From NCBI GenBank assembly GCA_023481285.1, contig JAMCWL010000036.1:1-37533 (forward strand): 37,533 nt of DNA. Direction: 5' to 3'. A model generated the notes under the pieces. It was not told where the DNA came from. It was given only the letters and a program-made list of their open reading frames with translations, and did no database searches. Origin of the DNA: Actinomycetota bacterium (lineage in GTDB: Bacteria; Actinomycetota; Aquicultoria; Aquicultorales; JAMCWL01). Positions 15,292 to 23,575 of this stretch are shown here, one piece after another. Both the position numbers and the translations under genes were made by a program. How positions within the stretch are numbered: position 1 is the stretch's first letter; every line of letters starts with the position of its first letter.

Positions 15292-16237
15292 AGCTGATGC
15301 CGCTCGCCGCCTTACCGGCAAGAGACTTGACGACGACCTCCAGAATGCCGTCGTTCGCGATCTCGTCAAGCTTTCTTCCCATGAGGTCTTCCGTTTCAAA
15401 ACCTAGAAGCTTGGCGGCGGCATGATTGGCAAGACGCAGCATACCCCTCTCGTCGATCTCTATGACCCCTTCAGTCATATTGGCGATCACCGCCGACATC
15501 TCTCGCTGTTGCGTTTTTAGGGCTTCGAAAGCGTGCTTGAGCTTTTCGGCCATTAGATTAAAGGAGTTTGTGAGGTCACGCATCTCATGCGGGAGAAACA
15601 AGCCTGTCAAGCGGTGGTCGAATTTTCCCCTGGCTATCTCGTGGGCGCCACGGGTGAGAGCGCGGACTTGATAAGCGATAGTCTCGGAAAACGCCAGGCC
15701 CAACAAGCTGGATACGGCCAAAGCTATCCAGAAGGCGTATGAGAGCTCACGTCTGGCCGTGAACAACACGTTTTCCGCGTTAGCCGCGACCGTGCTTACC
15801 ACGATGGCGCCGGCGTTCTTGCCGTTGATTTCGATCGGTTTGCCCACCACCCCGCGATTTTCGGACGGGCTGTACCAGACGTACTCTTTGCCCGACAATC
15901 CGGCCGTCATCGCTTTGTCGAGATGATTGCCGGGGGTCGTTCGGTCGTTTGCGAAGAAGATCAACTTTCCGTTTTTATCATAGACCCAGATATCGTCCTC
16001 GTATATCTGAATGAAATCGATGAGATGATCTCGGATTTTCTCGGGCGTGTCGTTCAGTTGAAGATCGGTCGCCATATGATGTGCGAGTTCAGATGACTCC
16101 CTGCGAAGCTGGGATTCGGCCATGGACGAAACGCCCGTCTGGAGCGTGCTGAACAGGCCATAATACAGGATGGACATGATGACGAGAATAACGCAGAAAA
16201 ATAGGGCTGTTTGCCAGACTCTTAAGCTCAGTCTCAC
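14648..16237 (-). CDS. OmpR-partner sensor histidine kinase (PhoR/ResE type), truncated by duplication
   Basis: 529 residues as it stands. Transmembrane helix about 8-30, an extracytoplasmic sensor (about 31-165), second helix (about 166-188), HAMP (about 190-243), PAS (about 245-345), HisKA with phospho-accepting H365 (SNASHELRTP), and HATPase with the N box and DEGVGISPDD. The frame then breaks after HKIFD and adds only PQ, so the G2 box (GAGLGLSI) is lost and the kinase is probably inactive if the duplication is real. The repaired length of 587 residues and the domain order match PhoR/ResE/WalK-like kinases. It overlaps the regulator gene by 4 nt (ATGA). Confidence 0.88.
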   Translation of the reverse strand: MRLSLRVWQTALFFCVILVIMSILYYGLFSTLQTGVSSMAESQLRRESSELAHHMATDLQLNDTPEKIRDHLIDFIQIYEDDIWVYDKNGKLIFFANDRTTPGNHLDKAMTAGLSGKEYVWYSPSENRGVVGKPIEINGKNAGAIVVSTVAANAENVLFTARRELSYAFWIALAVSSLLGLAFSETIAYQVRALTRGAHEIARGKFDHRLTGLFLPHEMRDLTNSFNLMAEKLKHAFEALKTQQREMSAVIANMTEGVIEIDERGMLRLANHAAAKLLGFETEDLMGRKLDEIANDGILEVVVKSLAGKAASGISSHNDRVILVHAAPMRDEQLNTIASVVLMSDVTEQKRLEQAQKDFISNASHELRTPISSLKGFVELLESGAKDKKDVRDSFLRTMQSEIDRLQRLVEELFVLAQYDSGGAQLKLEECDVDKLIEDVYAVASPIADSSGINIHRMVETGLPKTSCDRDKIVQVLLSFVDNAIKHSEPGTTISLTARSVGKNGVEVGVTDEGVGISPDDLHKIFDPQ

Positions 16238-16926
16238 CTGGCATCACGCAACCGGTAACCGAAGTTCCTGACCGTGAGGATGAACTCGGGATGCTGGGGA
16301 TCTTTTTCAAGTTTCTCACGGAGGTTATGGATATGCACGTCGACAGTGCGCTCGTCGCCGACAAACCCCCCTTCCCAAAGCGAGTTAAGGATCGATGCTC
16401 GAGAAAACGCTTTCCCTGGGTGCCTGGCGAGGAAGACCAAAATCTCATATTCGGAGTTCGTTAAGTGAACGGGTGACCCACCAGTGAAGACCTGGCGGCT
16501 GTCCGTGTCGATTTTTAAGTCGCCGATTTGAATGGGCTTGCTCTTGACCGGCGAGTCGTTCTCGTACCGCCTGAGATGAGCCCTGACCCTGCTCACCAAC
16601 TCTTTGGGGCTGAATGGCTTGGTAATGTAATCGTCCGCCCCGAGCTCGAGACCGAGGACCTTGTCGAACTCCTCGGATTTGGCGGAGAGGAAGATGACGG
16701 GCACGTCGCTTTTTTCGCGATAGTGTCTGCAAACCTCCAGACCCGACCCGTCTGGAAGCATGATATCCAGGATGGCCAGGTTAGGATGGTATGTGTCGAA
16801 CAGCTCCTTCGCTTCACCCGCTGAAGCGCCTGTCTCAACGTCGTAGCCGGCCTCTTTCAGGGCGTAGGAGATTATTTGAAGTTGAGGCTCCTCGTCGTCG
16901 ATAACAAGGACTCTTTTACCGCCCAT
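16234..16926 (-). CDS. OmpR/PhoB-family response regulator
   Basis: 230 residues. Receiver domain 1-120 with acidic pocket D10/D11, phospho-acceptor D54 (AILDIMLPDG) and K103 (ITKPFSP). A winged-helix DNA-binding domain follows (about 130-227), with the recognition region ERTVDVHIHNLREKLE. GGAGG lies 6 nt before the ATG. It is first in a two-gene operon with the kinase. Regulators of this family bind direct repeats of about 11 bp. Four TTAA repeat arrays with that spacing lie before the cytochrome genes in this window, which makes this protein the obvious candidate regulator. PhoP-like and ResD-like roles cannot be told apart from sequence alone. Confidence 0.92.
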   Translation of the reverse strand: MGGKRVLVIDDEEPQLQIISYALKEAGYDVETGASAGEAKELFDTYHPNLAILDIMLPDGSGLEVCRHYREKSDVPVIFLSAKSEEFDKVLGLELGADDYITKPFSPKELVSRVRAHLRRYENDSPVKSKPIQIGDLKIDTDSRQVFTGGSPVHLTNSEYEILVFLARHPGKAFSRASILNSLWEGGFVGDERTVDVHIHNLREKLEKDPQHPEFILTVRNFGYRLRDAR

Positions 16927-16988
16927 GCGTGCCTCCGGTACCGAATTGGCACAATGTAGTAAAAGTTACAATAACTCGCTCGAACTGT

Positions 16989-17017
16989 AAGATACCAAAT
17001 ATTGCCAATATGGTCAA
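16989..17017 (-). promoter_or_regulatory. Promoter of the two-component operon
   Basis: On the minus strand TTGACC (17012-17017), 17 nt, TATCTT (16989-16994): good sigma-70-type boxes with ideal spacing, about 65 nt upstream of the regulator start. No TTAA repeat is present, so autoregulation by the same box is not evident. Confidence 0.6.
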
Positions 17018-17041
17018 AAGTAAGGCGCGCTTTAGCACCCC

Positions 17042-17145
17042 GTCTAGAGAACTAGAGACTAGACGGAGTAGTAGACAGTAGACAGTAGACGGCAGAAGTC
17101 CCCCTCTCCCTCTGGGAGAGGGGTGAGGGCTAGGGGCTAGGGCAA
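17042..17145. repeat. Low-complexity AGTAGAC/CTAGGG repeats with a GC-rich hairpin
   Basis: GTCTAG (17042) and CTAGAC (17059) are inverted. AGTAGAC-type units are repeated at 17067-17090. CCCCTCTCCC (17101-17110) pairs with GGGAGAGGGG (17114-17123) around a 3-nt loop. It is followed by GGGCTAGGGGCTAGGGC. This resembles REP-like hairpins common in bacterial spacers. The stretch 17018-17235 contains no gene. Confidence 0.5.
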
Positions 17146-17235
17146 AGGTTATAAATGTGTGTTTGGCTCACAGCTCATAGCTTTTTGGCGGTCGGCGGTC
17201 TGCGTCGGCGGTCGTCTTTTAAAGAGGATGTCAGT

Positions 17236-17264
17236 TTGGACATTGCCGTGCTACGTGCTAAAAT
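17236..17264 (+). promoter_or_regulatory. Promoter of the hisC-like gene
   Basis: TTGGAC (17236-17241), 17 nt, TAAAAT (17259-17264). Transcription would begin near 17271, about 30 nt before the ATG at 17302, with AAGGAGATG between them. Confidence 0.5.
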
Positions 17265-17301
17265 CGCACTTAGCCCTTGGGCGAACCGGTAAGGAGATGG
17301 G

Positions 17302-18423
17302 ATGGCCCGGAAGAGAAGAACCGTTAGAAGTGGAGTTGAAAAGCTCAAACCTTACGAGCCCGGCAGACCCATGAGCCTGGTAAGGCGGGAGCTTGGCCTG
17401 GATGACGTCATCAAGCTCGCCTCGAACGAATGTCCGTACCCGCCGTTCCCCAGGGCCTTGGCGGCGATGAAGAAAGCCGTCGACCACGTAAATCGTTACC
17501 CCGATGACAACGCGACCTTTCTGAAGGAGAAGCTTTCCACATTTATGAAGGTGCCGGTAGACAGGATCATGATCGGCCACGGTTCAAACGAACTGATACG
17601 CTTGCTGGCTGAAGTCGTGCTCGAGCCGGGGGACGAGGCGGTAATGGCCTCCCCGTCGTTCGTCGTCTATCCGCACGCCGTCAAGATAACCGGGGCTACC
17701 CCGGTCGAGGTGCCGCTGAAAGAGGACCGGCATGATTTGGAGGCGATGCTTGCGGCGGTGAACGAGAAGACGAAGATGGTCTTCGTCTGCAACCCGAACA
17801 ACCCCTCGGGGACATTCGTCGGCCGCGGCGAGCTGGAGAGCTTTCTGGGCAAGCTGAATAAGAACATAGTCGTCGTCATGGACGAAGCCTATTTCGAGTT
17901 GGTGACGGACGATTCCTATCCTGACGGGCTGGATTACATCGAGGAAAGACGACCGATCGTGGTCTTGAGGACGTTTTCGAAGGTTTACGGGTTGGCAGGA
18001 TGCCGCGTCGGTTATGGAGTGGCGCCCGGAGAACTCGTGCAGGCGGTGAACAGGGTGCGCGACGCTTTCAACGTTGGTACGGTCGGCCTGATAGGGGCGA
18101 TCTTCAGCCTGGATTGCCGGGAGGAGGTCGCGGAACGGCGGCGCTTGAATGCCGAAGGATTGAGTTACCTCGCGGGTGAGTTCGAACGGCTGGGGCTCTC
18201 TTATATTCCTTCGCAGACGAACTTCATAATGGTCGATGTGGGCGACGCCGACCGGAGGGTCACGAACGCGCTCGTCAAGGGGGGCGTAATCGTCCGTCCC
18301 GGAGATGCTTTGGGTTATTACGGCTACATCAGGGTGTCGGTCGGCACCCCGGCGGAGAACGAGCGCTTTGTCTCAGCTCTCGAGAGGGTGCTCGACAGCG
18401 AAAGGGTCGGCTTAGAGGCGTAG
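17302..18423 (+). CDS. hisC: HisC-family PLP aminotransferase (histidinol-phosphate or aromatic aminotransferase)
   Basis: 373 residues of fold-type I aminotransferase. Visible motifs are LASNE (40-43), CNPNNPSG (163-170), DEAYFE and the PLP lysine K227 in TFSKVYGLAG. An arginine near the end (YIRVSVG) binds the substrate carboxylate. HisC-type enzymes act on histidinol phosphate, but many also make phenylalanine and tyrosine. Since aroF-tyrA-aroA follow and no other histidine gene is near, an aromatic role is likely. AAGGAG precedes the ATG. An intrinsic terminator follows, so it may be transcribed separately from aroF. Confidence 0.88.
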   Translation: MARKRRTVRSGVEKLKPYEPGRPMSLVRRELGLDDVIKLASNECPYPPFPRALAAMKKAVDHVNRYPDDNATFLKEKLSTFMKVPVDRIMIGHGSNELIRLLAEVVLEPGDEAVMASPSFVVYPHAVKITGATPVEVPLKEDRHDLEAMLAAVNEKTKMVFVCNPNNPSGTFVGRGELESFLGKLNKNIVVVMDEAYFELVTDDSYPDGLDYIEERRPIVVLRTFSKVYGLAGCRVGYGVAPGELVQAVNRVRDAFNVGTVGLIGAIFSLDCREEVAERRRLNAEGLSYLAGEFERLGLSYIPSQTNFIMVDVGDADRRVTNALVKGGVIVRPGDALGYYGYIRVSVGTPAENERFVSALERVLDSERVGLEA

Positions 18424-18452
18424 GAAGCAGACGGTAATACTTTTCTGCAGAC

Positions 18453-18478
18453 GGCCCCGTAGAGAGCGGGGCCTTTTC
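18453..18478 (+). terminator. Intrinsic terminator after the hisC-like gene
   Basis: GGCCCCG (18453-18459) pairs with CGGGGCC (18467-18473) around a 7-nt loop and is followed by TTTTCT. Stem and T-run are both good, 30 nt after the stop codon. Confidence 0.8.
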
Positions 18479-18479
18479 T

Positions 18480-18545
18480 GGTACCTTGGTACCTTGGTCT
18501 CTTGGATATGTTACGCGTGTATTGGAGGCGCTATTCGCGGTGGAT
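18480..18545. repeat. Second copy of the TTGG-array / 20-mer core repeat
   Basis: GGTACCTTGG-type units (18480-18505) are followed 14 nt later by TATTGGAGGCGCTATTCGCG (18520-18539). The reverse complement of this 20-mer matches 19 of 20 bases at 10656-10675. Order and spacing are the same as in the copy at 10581-10716 read on the other strand. The rest of the spacer (18546-18638) holds CTAGTCTCTAGTTTCTGG-like sequence and the ribosome site for aroF. Confidence 0.7.
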
Positions 18546-18638
18546 AAACGACTGCCGGGCGCCGACCGACGACCGGTGACCGAAGCATAAAAATGTCGGT
18601 CTATTCTAGTCTCTAGTTTCTGGAGGGTTGAGCGCAGG

Positions 18639-19679
18639 ATGATGATCATCATGAAGAAAGGGGCGACGGACGCCGACATAGGGCACGTCGTTGAAAAGCT
18701 ACACGGGGTAGGCGCGGAAGCGCACATCTCCCGAGGTGAGTTCAAGACCGTCATCGGGGCGATAGGGGATCGCGAGGTCATCTCGCAGTTGCCCTTCGAC
18801 GCCATGCCCGGCGTTGAAGGAGTCGTCTCCATCATGAAGCCGTACAAGTTCGTCTCGCGCGAATTTAAAGATGAAGATACGATTATCAACGTTGGCGGGA
18901 TTAAAATAGGCGAGGGATACTTCACGGTAATGGCCGGCCCTTGCTCCGTCGAATCTGAAGAGCAGGTTTTGACGACGGCCAGGATGGTGAAGGAGGCCGG
19001 CGCAGCCATCCTGAGGGGCGGAGCGTTCAAACCGAGAACCTCTCCATATGCCTTTCAGGGGCTCGGTAGGCAAGGTCTTGAGATTCTTGCCGCGGCACGC
19101 GAGGAGACCGGGCTGCCGATCGTCACCGAGGTCGTCGACGTGAGAGACGTTGAGCTGGTCGCCGAATACGCCGACATCTTGCAAATCGGAGCGCGAAATA
19201 TGCAGAACTTTCTGCTTCTTACGGAAGTTGGACGGACAGACAAGCCGGTCCTTCTGAAGCGGGGTTTTTCGGCGACGATTGAGGAGGCGCTGATGGCCGC
19301 GGAGTACATCGTCAAAGCCGGCGACTCCAAGATTATTCTGTGTGAGAGGGGAATTCGGACCTTCGAGACGTATACCAGGAACACGCTCGATATAAGCTCC
19401 GTGCCGCTCATCAAGCAGCTCAGCCACCTGCCGGTCATCGTCGACCCGTCGCACGCTTCGGGCAAGCGGGATTTGATCGCGCCCCTTACCATGGCGGGCC
19501 TCGCCGCAGGCGCGGATGGGGCGATAATCGAGGTCCACCCGAACCCCGAGGAGGCATCGTGCGACGGGCAACAATCGCTCGCCTTCGAGCAGTTCGACTC
19601 CTTGATGGGGAAATTGAAGAAAGTGGCCCCTGCGTTTGATAAGTCGCTGGCCACCGGAGAGTACAACGGCGTAAGATGA
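18639..19679 (+). CDS. aroF: 3-deoxy-7-phosphoheptulonate (DAHP) synthase, type I-beta with N-terminal ferredoxin-like regulatory domain
   Basis: 346 residues. Residues 1-70 form the ACT-like regulatory domain seen in Thermotoga-type enzymes. The catalytic barrel starts about residue 88, with GPCSVES, LRGGAFKPRTSPYAFQGLG, QIGARNMQNF, LLKRG, ILCERGIRTFE and DPSHASGKR carrying the metal and PEP/erythrose-4-phosphate residues. It makes the first shikimate-pathway intermediate and is probably feedback-inhibited through the N-terminal domain. GGAGGG lies about 11 nt before the first ATG; M2 or M5 are close alternatives. It heads aroF-tyrA-aroA. Confidence 0.93.
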   Translation: MMIIMKKGATDADIGHVVEKLHGVGAEAHISRGEFKTVIGAIGDREVISQLPFDAMPGVEGVVSIMKPYKFVSREFKDEDTIINVGGIKIGEGYFTVMAGPCSVESEEQVLTTARMVKEAGAAILRGGAFKPRTSPYAFQGLGRQGLEILAAAREETGLPIVTEVVDVRDVELVAEYADILQIGARNMQNFLLLTEVGRTDKPVLLKRGFSATIEEALMAAEYIVKAGDSKIILCERGIRTFETYTRNTLDISSVPLIKQLSHLPVIVDPSHASGKRDLIAPLTMAGLAAGADGAIIEVHPNPEEASCDGQQSLAFEQFDSLMGKLKKVAPAFDKSLATGEYNGVR

Positions 19680-19709
19680 TTTTGATTTGCGGATGATGAC
19701 GAGGGGAAG

Positions 19710-20840
19710 ATGGACGAGGGGAAAGAAGCCGCTTCGAATAAGGTGGTAGTATCGATAATCGGTCTGGGTATGATCGGGGGATCGCTCGCCGCCGCATTGT
19801 CGAAATATGGCGCCGATGAGTTCAACATAGTCGGATATAACCGAACAAAAGCATCGGTCGGTGAAGCTCTGGCCAGAGGATATATAGACCGGGGAGCAAG
19901 CTCTCCCACTGAAGCGGTTGAGAACGCCGACATAGTGGTGGTCGCTACGCCGGTGGGCGTCATCGAGGAGATGGTCTCCGAGATAGCGGCCTCGCTGAAG
20001 CAGGGGGCGATCGTCACCGACGTCGGTAGCACTAAGGCCAAGATCGTCCAGGAAGTCGAGGTGATGCTCCCCCCGGGTACCCACTTCGTCGGCGGCCACC
20101 CGATGGCCGGGTCGGAAAGGGAAGGGATCAATGCCGCAAACCCGGACATCTTCAAGAACGCCTACTACCTTCTCACGCCAACGCCCAGGACCGACATGAC
20201 GGCCTTCCGAAAGCTTCACGCGGTCGTTGCCAGGACGGGTGCGAACATCCTGGCGATAAGCCCGGAGAGACACGACGAGGCCGTCGCCTTCATCAGCCAC
20301 CTCCCTCATCTGGTCTCCGCAGCCCTCATGAACGTCGCCGCTTCGGAGACGAAGCAAAGGGAAAATCTCCTGATGCTCACGGCGGGCGGATTTCGAGATA
20401 CCACGCGAATCGCGGCTGGAAACACCCGGCTATGGGTGGACATCTGCCTGGAGAACCGCAAGGCGATCGCCCATGCCATCAGGCATTTTCAAGGCGAGCT
20501 CTCCAGATACCTGGATGCGATGGAGTCGCTAGACGCCAAGGCGCTGACCGGATACCTCGAAGAGGCGAGGCGAGCCAGACTGTCACTTCCGTCGATTTTG
20601 GATAAGAGGATGGCCGAACTATACGAGCTATACGTGCCCGTTCTCGATAAACCCGGCGTCATCAGCGAGATAACCCTCACCGTGGGAGCCGCGGGCGTAA
20701 ACATCGAAGACATAGAGATTCTTCATGCCACGGAAAGCTCCGGGACCCTCCGATTGACGGTCGCCGGGTGGGAGGCGGCTGAAAAATCGGCGGCTGCTCT
20801 CAAAGAAAAGGGTTATGATGTGGACGTGAGGGGAGTATGA
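19710..20840 (+). CDS. tyrA: Prephenate dehydrogenase with C-terminal ACT domain
   Basis: 376 residues. The Rossmann motif GLGMIGGSLA (18-27) binds NAD(P). DVGSTK, GGHPMAGSE and the helical domain with HDEAVAFISHLPHLV match TyrA. Residues 305-376 (LDKPGVISEITLTVGAAGVNI) are an ACT domain, so tyrosine feedback is likely. It converts prephenate to 4-hydroxyphenylpyruvate. GAGGGGAAG lies right before the ATG. It starts 30 nt after aroF and overlaps aroA by 4 nt (ATGA). Confidence 0.93.
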   Translation: MDEGKEAASNKVVVSIIGLGMIGGSLAAALSKYGADEFNIVGYNRTKASVGEALARGYIDRGASSPTEAVENADIVVVATPVGVIEEMVSEIAASLKQGAIVTDVGSTKAKIVQEVEVMLPPGTHFVGGHPMAGSEREGINAANPDIFKNAYYLLTPTPRTDMTAFRKLHAVVARTGANILAISPERHDEAVAFISHLPHLVSAALMNVAASETKQRENLLMLTAGGFRDTTRIAAGNTRLWVDICLENRKAIAHAIRHFQGELSRYLDAMESLDAKALTGYLEEARRARLSLPSILDKRMAELYELYVPVLDKPGVISEITLTVGAAGVNIEDIEILHATESSGTLRLTVAGWEAAEKSAAALKEKGYDVDVRGV

Positions 20841-22153
20841 AAAAGCGGACGGATTTAACTGTTTCACGATCGGGGCCGTTACGAGGACGCGTTTCGGTTC
20901 CCGGTGACAAGTCGATATCACACCGGGCGGTTCTCTTCAACGCGATAGCCGAAGGCAAGGCGATGATCCGGGGGTTCTCGTCCGCCCAAGACTGCCGTTC
21001 ATCTCTTATGGCCATGCGCGCTCTAGGCGTTGAAGTGGATGAGCTGGAGCCCGATGTGCTGGTTGTGAGCGGTCTGGGCCTTAAGGGCTTGGTTGAGCCG
21101 GACGACGTTATCGACGTCGGCAATTCCGGGACGACCATACGCATGCTCCCCGGGATTCTGGCCGGACAGAAGTTCTACTCGGTGCTGACCGGGGATGCGT
21201 CGATCCGTCGCCGCCCGATGGCCAGGATAATCGAGCCGCTCAGGCAGATGGGCTGCCGCATATGGGGACGAGCGCGGGATAGCCTGGCGCCCATTTCGAT
21301 TCAGGGTGGCCGGCTCAACGGCATATCTTATTCTACACCTATCCCAAGCGCGCAGGTGAAATCCGCAATTTTGCTGGCGGGACTTTACGCCGATGGTGAG
21401 ACCATCGTTATGGAGAGCACCGTCTCCAGGGACCATACCGAGCGAATGTTGATTGCGATGGGCGCGGAGATGGAAGTTTCGACACGCACGGTGAGCGTCG
21501 CGGGTGGGAGAAAGCTTGGAGCGTTGGATATGGTCGTGCCCGGTGATATATCATCCGCCGCTTATCTTATCGTCGCTTCGCTCCTGATCGAAGGGTCGGA
21601 AATTGAAGTCTCAGGCGTCGGCGTCAACCCCACGCGCACCGGAATCCTCGACGTTTTGAATGCGATGGGTGGTCGGGTCGAGGTGTCGAATCGGACCGTG
21701 TCGGGAGGGGAAGAGAGGGGCGACTTGGGGGTACGGGCCGCTGGCTTGAAGGCGGTGACGATCGAAGGCGAGATCATCCCGAGGTTGATAGATGAGATAC
21801 CGATAGCTGCCGTCGCGGCGACCCAGGCTGAAGGGGAGACCGCCATAAGGGGCGCCGCCGAGCTTCGCGTCAAGGAGAGCGACAGGATTGCGGCCCTGGC
21901 GAGAGAGCTGCTTAAGATGGGAGCGTCGCTTGAGGAGCTGGAAGATGGCCTCATCGTGAAGGGGCCGGTCAAGCTAAGGGGAGCCGAGGTGGATAGCCAT
22001 GGCGACCACCGGATAGCCATGTCGCTCGCGGTGGCCGCCTTGATAGCCGAGGGAGAAACAACCATCAAACACGCGGAGTGCATCGATATATCGTACCCTG
22101 GATTTATTGAGGATCTAAAGAATCTGGCTCTTCATCAACAAGCTAGAGGCTAG
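20837..22153 (+). CDS. aroA: 3-phosphoshikimate 1-carboxyvinyltransferase (EPSP synthase)
   Basis: 438 residues with the double inside-out fold. Visible motifs are PGDKSISHRA (23-32), DVGNSGTTIRM, IRRRPM, SAQVKSAILLAG, DISSAAY, RVKESDR and HGDHRIAMS. The GNSGTT form and SAQVK suggest a class II-like enzyme rather than the E. coli-like GNAGTA type. It joins shikimate 3-phosphate and PEP. The last codons run into a CTAG-rich low-complexity repeat, so the exact C-terminus may be of recent origin. Confidence 0.94.
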   Translation: MKKRTDLTVSRSGPLRGRVSVPGDKSISHRAVLFNAIAEGKAMIRGFSSAQDCRSSLMAMRALGVEVDELEPDVLVVSGLGLKGLVEPDDVIDVGNSGTTIRMLPGILAGQKFYSVLTGDASIRRRPMARIIEPLRQMGCRIWGRARDSLAPISIQGGRLNGISYSTPIPSAQVKSAILLAGLYADGETIVMESTVSRDHTERMLIAMGAEMEVSTRTVSVAGGRKLGALDMVVPGDISSAAYLIVASLLIEGSEIEVSGVGVNPTRTGILDVLNAMGGRVEVSNRTVSGGEERGDLGVRAAGLKAVTIEGEIIPRLIDEIPIAAVAATQAEGETAIRGAAELRVKESDRIAALARELLKMGASLEELEDGLIVKGPVKLRGAEVDSHGDHRIAMSLAVAALIAEGETTIKHAECIDISYPGFIEDLKNLALHQQARG

Positions 22154-22180
22154 AAGCTAGTAGCTGGAAGCTACGATGTC
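22142..22180. repeat. CTAG-rich low-complexity repeat at the aroA 3' end
   Basis: Degenerate units of AGCTAGAGG, CTAGAAG, CTAGTAG, CTGGAAG. It resembles the AGTAGAC/CTAGGG stretch at 17042-17145 and overlaps the aroA stop. The cmk start follows after about 50 nt. Confidence 0.45.
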
Positions 22181-22229
22181 GCAAAAAGCAAGATGTAAAG
22201 CAACTTATCACTAATGCTAATATACAATT

Positions 22230-22883
22230 ATGATTATCGCTATTGATGGGCCGGCGGCCTCTGGAAAGAGCACTGTCGCCAAGGCCGTTGCGAGAAGACT
22301 TGGCTTTGATTACATCGATACTGGGTCGATGTACCGGGCGCTGACCTGGAAGGCCCTCCATTTGAAGATCGATATCTCTGATGAAAAAAGGCTAACGCTC
22401 TTCGCGGAGACGTCCAGGATAAAATTCCTACGCCCGGAGGATGACGAGTTCCGCATTTTCATCGACGAAAAAGACGTCACCGAGGAGATAAGAAGCCCGG
22501 AAGTGAGCGGCGCGGTCTCGGCCGTCTCGAAAGTTCCCGGCGTGCGCGGCGAGATGGTTAAGAAGCAGCGTGGCTTTCGCAACGCCGGCAAAAGTCTGGT
22601 AGTTGAGGGCAGGGATATCGGGACCGTGGTCTTTCCAGACGCCGAGCTCAAGATCTATCTAACGGCGTCGGCGGAGGAGCGGGCCAGACGAAGGCATAAA
22701 GAACTCGTCGAAAAGGGATACGAAGTCAAGATTGAAATGATAGAGCGAGATATCCTGGCGCGCGATAGGCTCGACTCGACCAGAGAGACAAGCCCCCTCA
22801 TGAGGGCGCCCGACGCCGTCACCATCGATACCACTGAAAAGTCGGTCGACCGGGTGGTCGATGAGATAATCAATCATTTATAA
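22230..22883 (+). CDS. cmk: Cytidylate kinase
   Basis: 217 residues. P-loop GPAASGKST (7-15), then YIDTGSMYRA, the CMP-binding insert with RSPEVSGAVSAVSKVPGVR, VVEGRDIGTVVFPDAELKIYLTAS and the R-rich lid with RARRRHKEL. It phosphorylates CMP and dCMP. No ribosome site is seen before the ATG; TAATAT lies 6 nt upstream, which would fit leaderless transcription. The order cmk-plsC-ispH is common in Gram-positive lineages. Confidence 0.93.
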   Translation: MIIAIDGPAASGKSTVAKAVARRLGFDYIDTGSMYRALTWKALHLKIDISDEKRLTLFAETSRIKFLRPEDDEFRIFIDEKDVTEEIRSPEVSGAVSAVSKVPGVRGEMVKKQRGFRNAGKSLVVEGRDIGTVVFPDAELKIYLTASAEERARRRHKELVEKGYEVKIEMIERDILARDRLDSTRETSPLMRAPDAVTIDTTEKSVDRVVDEIINHL

Positions 22884-22910
22884 TAACTCGGAACAAAATG
22901 GAACAAGGCG

Positions 22911-22926
22911 GACCTACCGAGGTCCG
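22911..22926. other. Small GC-rich hairpin between cmk and plsC
   Basis: GGACCT and AGGTCC pair around a 4-nt loop in the 62-nt spacer. There is no T-run, so it is probably an mRNA processing or stability stem rather than a terminator. Confidence 0.35.
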
Positions 22927-22945
22927 GCCAGACGGTGGTTGGTAA

Positions 22946-23575
22946 ATGTTATATACCATCGCTTATCTGATTTTAACTCCGGTTTTCAAGCTGCTTTATC
23001 GCCTTGAGGTCAGCGGACTTGAGCACGCCCGCGAGGATGCTCCGGCCATTTACGCGGCGAATCACAAGAGCTATCTCGACCCGATCATCGTGGGCCTTTC
23101 ACTCTATCCAAGGCGCCTTAACTTCATGGCGAAAGCCGAACTCTGGAAGATCCCGGTCTTGGGGCAGGTGATCGGCGGTCTCAACGCTTTTCCGGTGAAC
23201 CGTCAAGGGTTCGATAGAAAGGCGGTCGTCAAGGCGCTGGAAATCTTGAGGGGCGGTAAGAGCATGTTGATGTTCCCGGAGGGCACGCGCATTCGAAGGC
23301 CCGGCCTGGGAGACGGTCTCAGGGGAGTGGCGGCAATTGCCCTGAAGGCGAATGTCCGGGTTATTCCTGTAGGGATCGTCGGGGCCGGTCGGGTCATGCC
23401 TGACGGCGCTCGCATACCCCGATTTCCAAAGATAAAAATCCGGTTTGGAAGGCCCATAGAGAGCGCCGATTATGAAAGTGATCAAGAAGGTCTGACGCGA
23501 GACGTCATGGTGGAGATCGGCCGGTTGACGGGTTGCGAGTCGCTCGGGGTGACCCCTGAGGAGGAGATGACTTGA
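22946..23575 (+). CDS. plsC: 1-acyl-sn-glycerol-3-phosphate acyltransferase
   Basis: 209 residues. An N-terminal hydrophobic segment is followed by the acyltransferase blocks NHKSYLD (H40, D45; HX4D), FPVNRQGFDR, FPEGTR and VIPVGI. It makes phosphatidic acid in membrane lipid synthesis. The ATG has only a weak GGTTGG upstream. The gene overlaps ispH by 4 nt. Confidence 0.9.
   Translation: MLYTIAYLILTPVFKLLYRLEVSGLEHAREDAPAIYAANHKSYLDPIIVGLSLYPRRLNFMAKAELWKIPVLGQVIGGLNAFPVNRQGFDRKAVVKALEILRGGKSMLMFPEGTRIRRPGLGDGLRGVAAIALKANVRVIPVGIVGAGRVMPDGARIPRFPKIKIRFGRPIESADYESDQEGLTRDVMVEIGRLTGCESLGVTPEEEMT

Noticed and set aside
18699-20357. A 552-codon open frame on the minus strand, opposite aroF and tyrA
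   Set aside because: Both plus-strand genes have full family motifs and ribosome sites. The antisense frame has no recognisable domain and is a by-product of codon bias.
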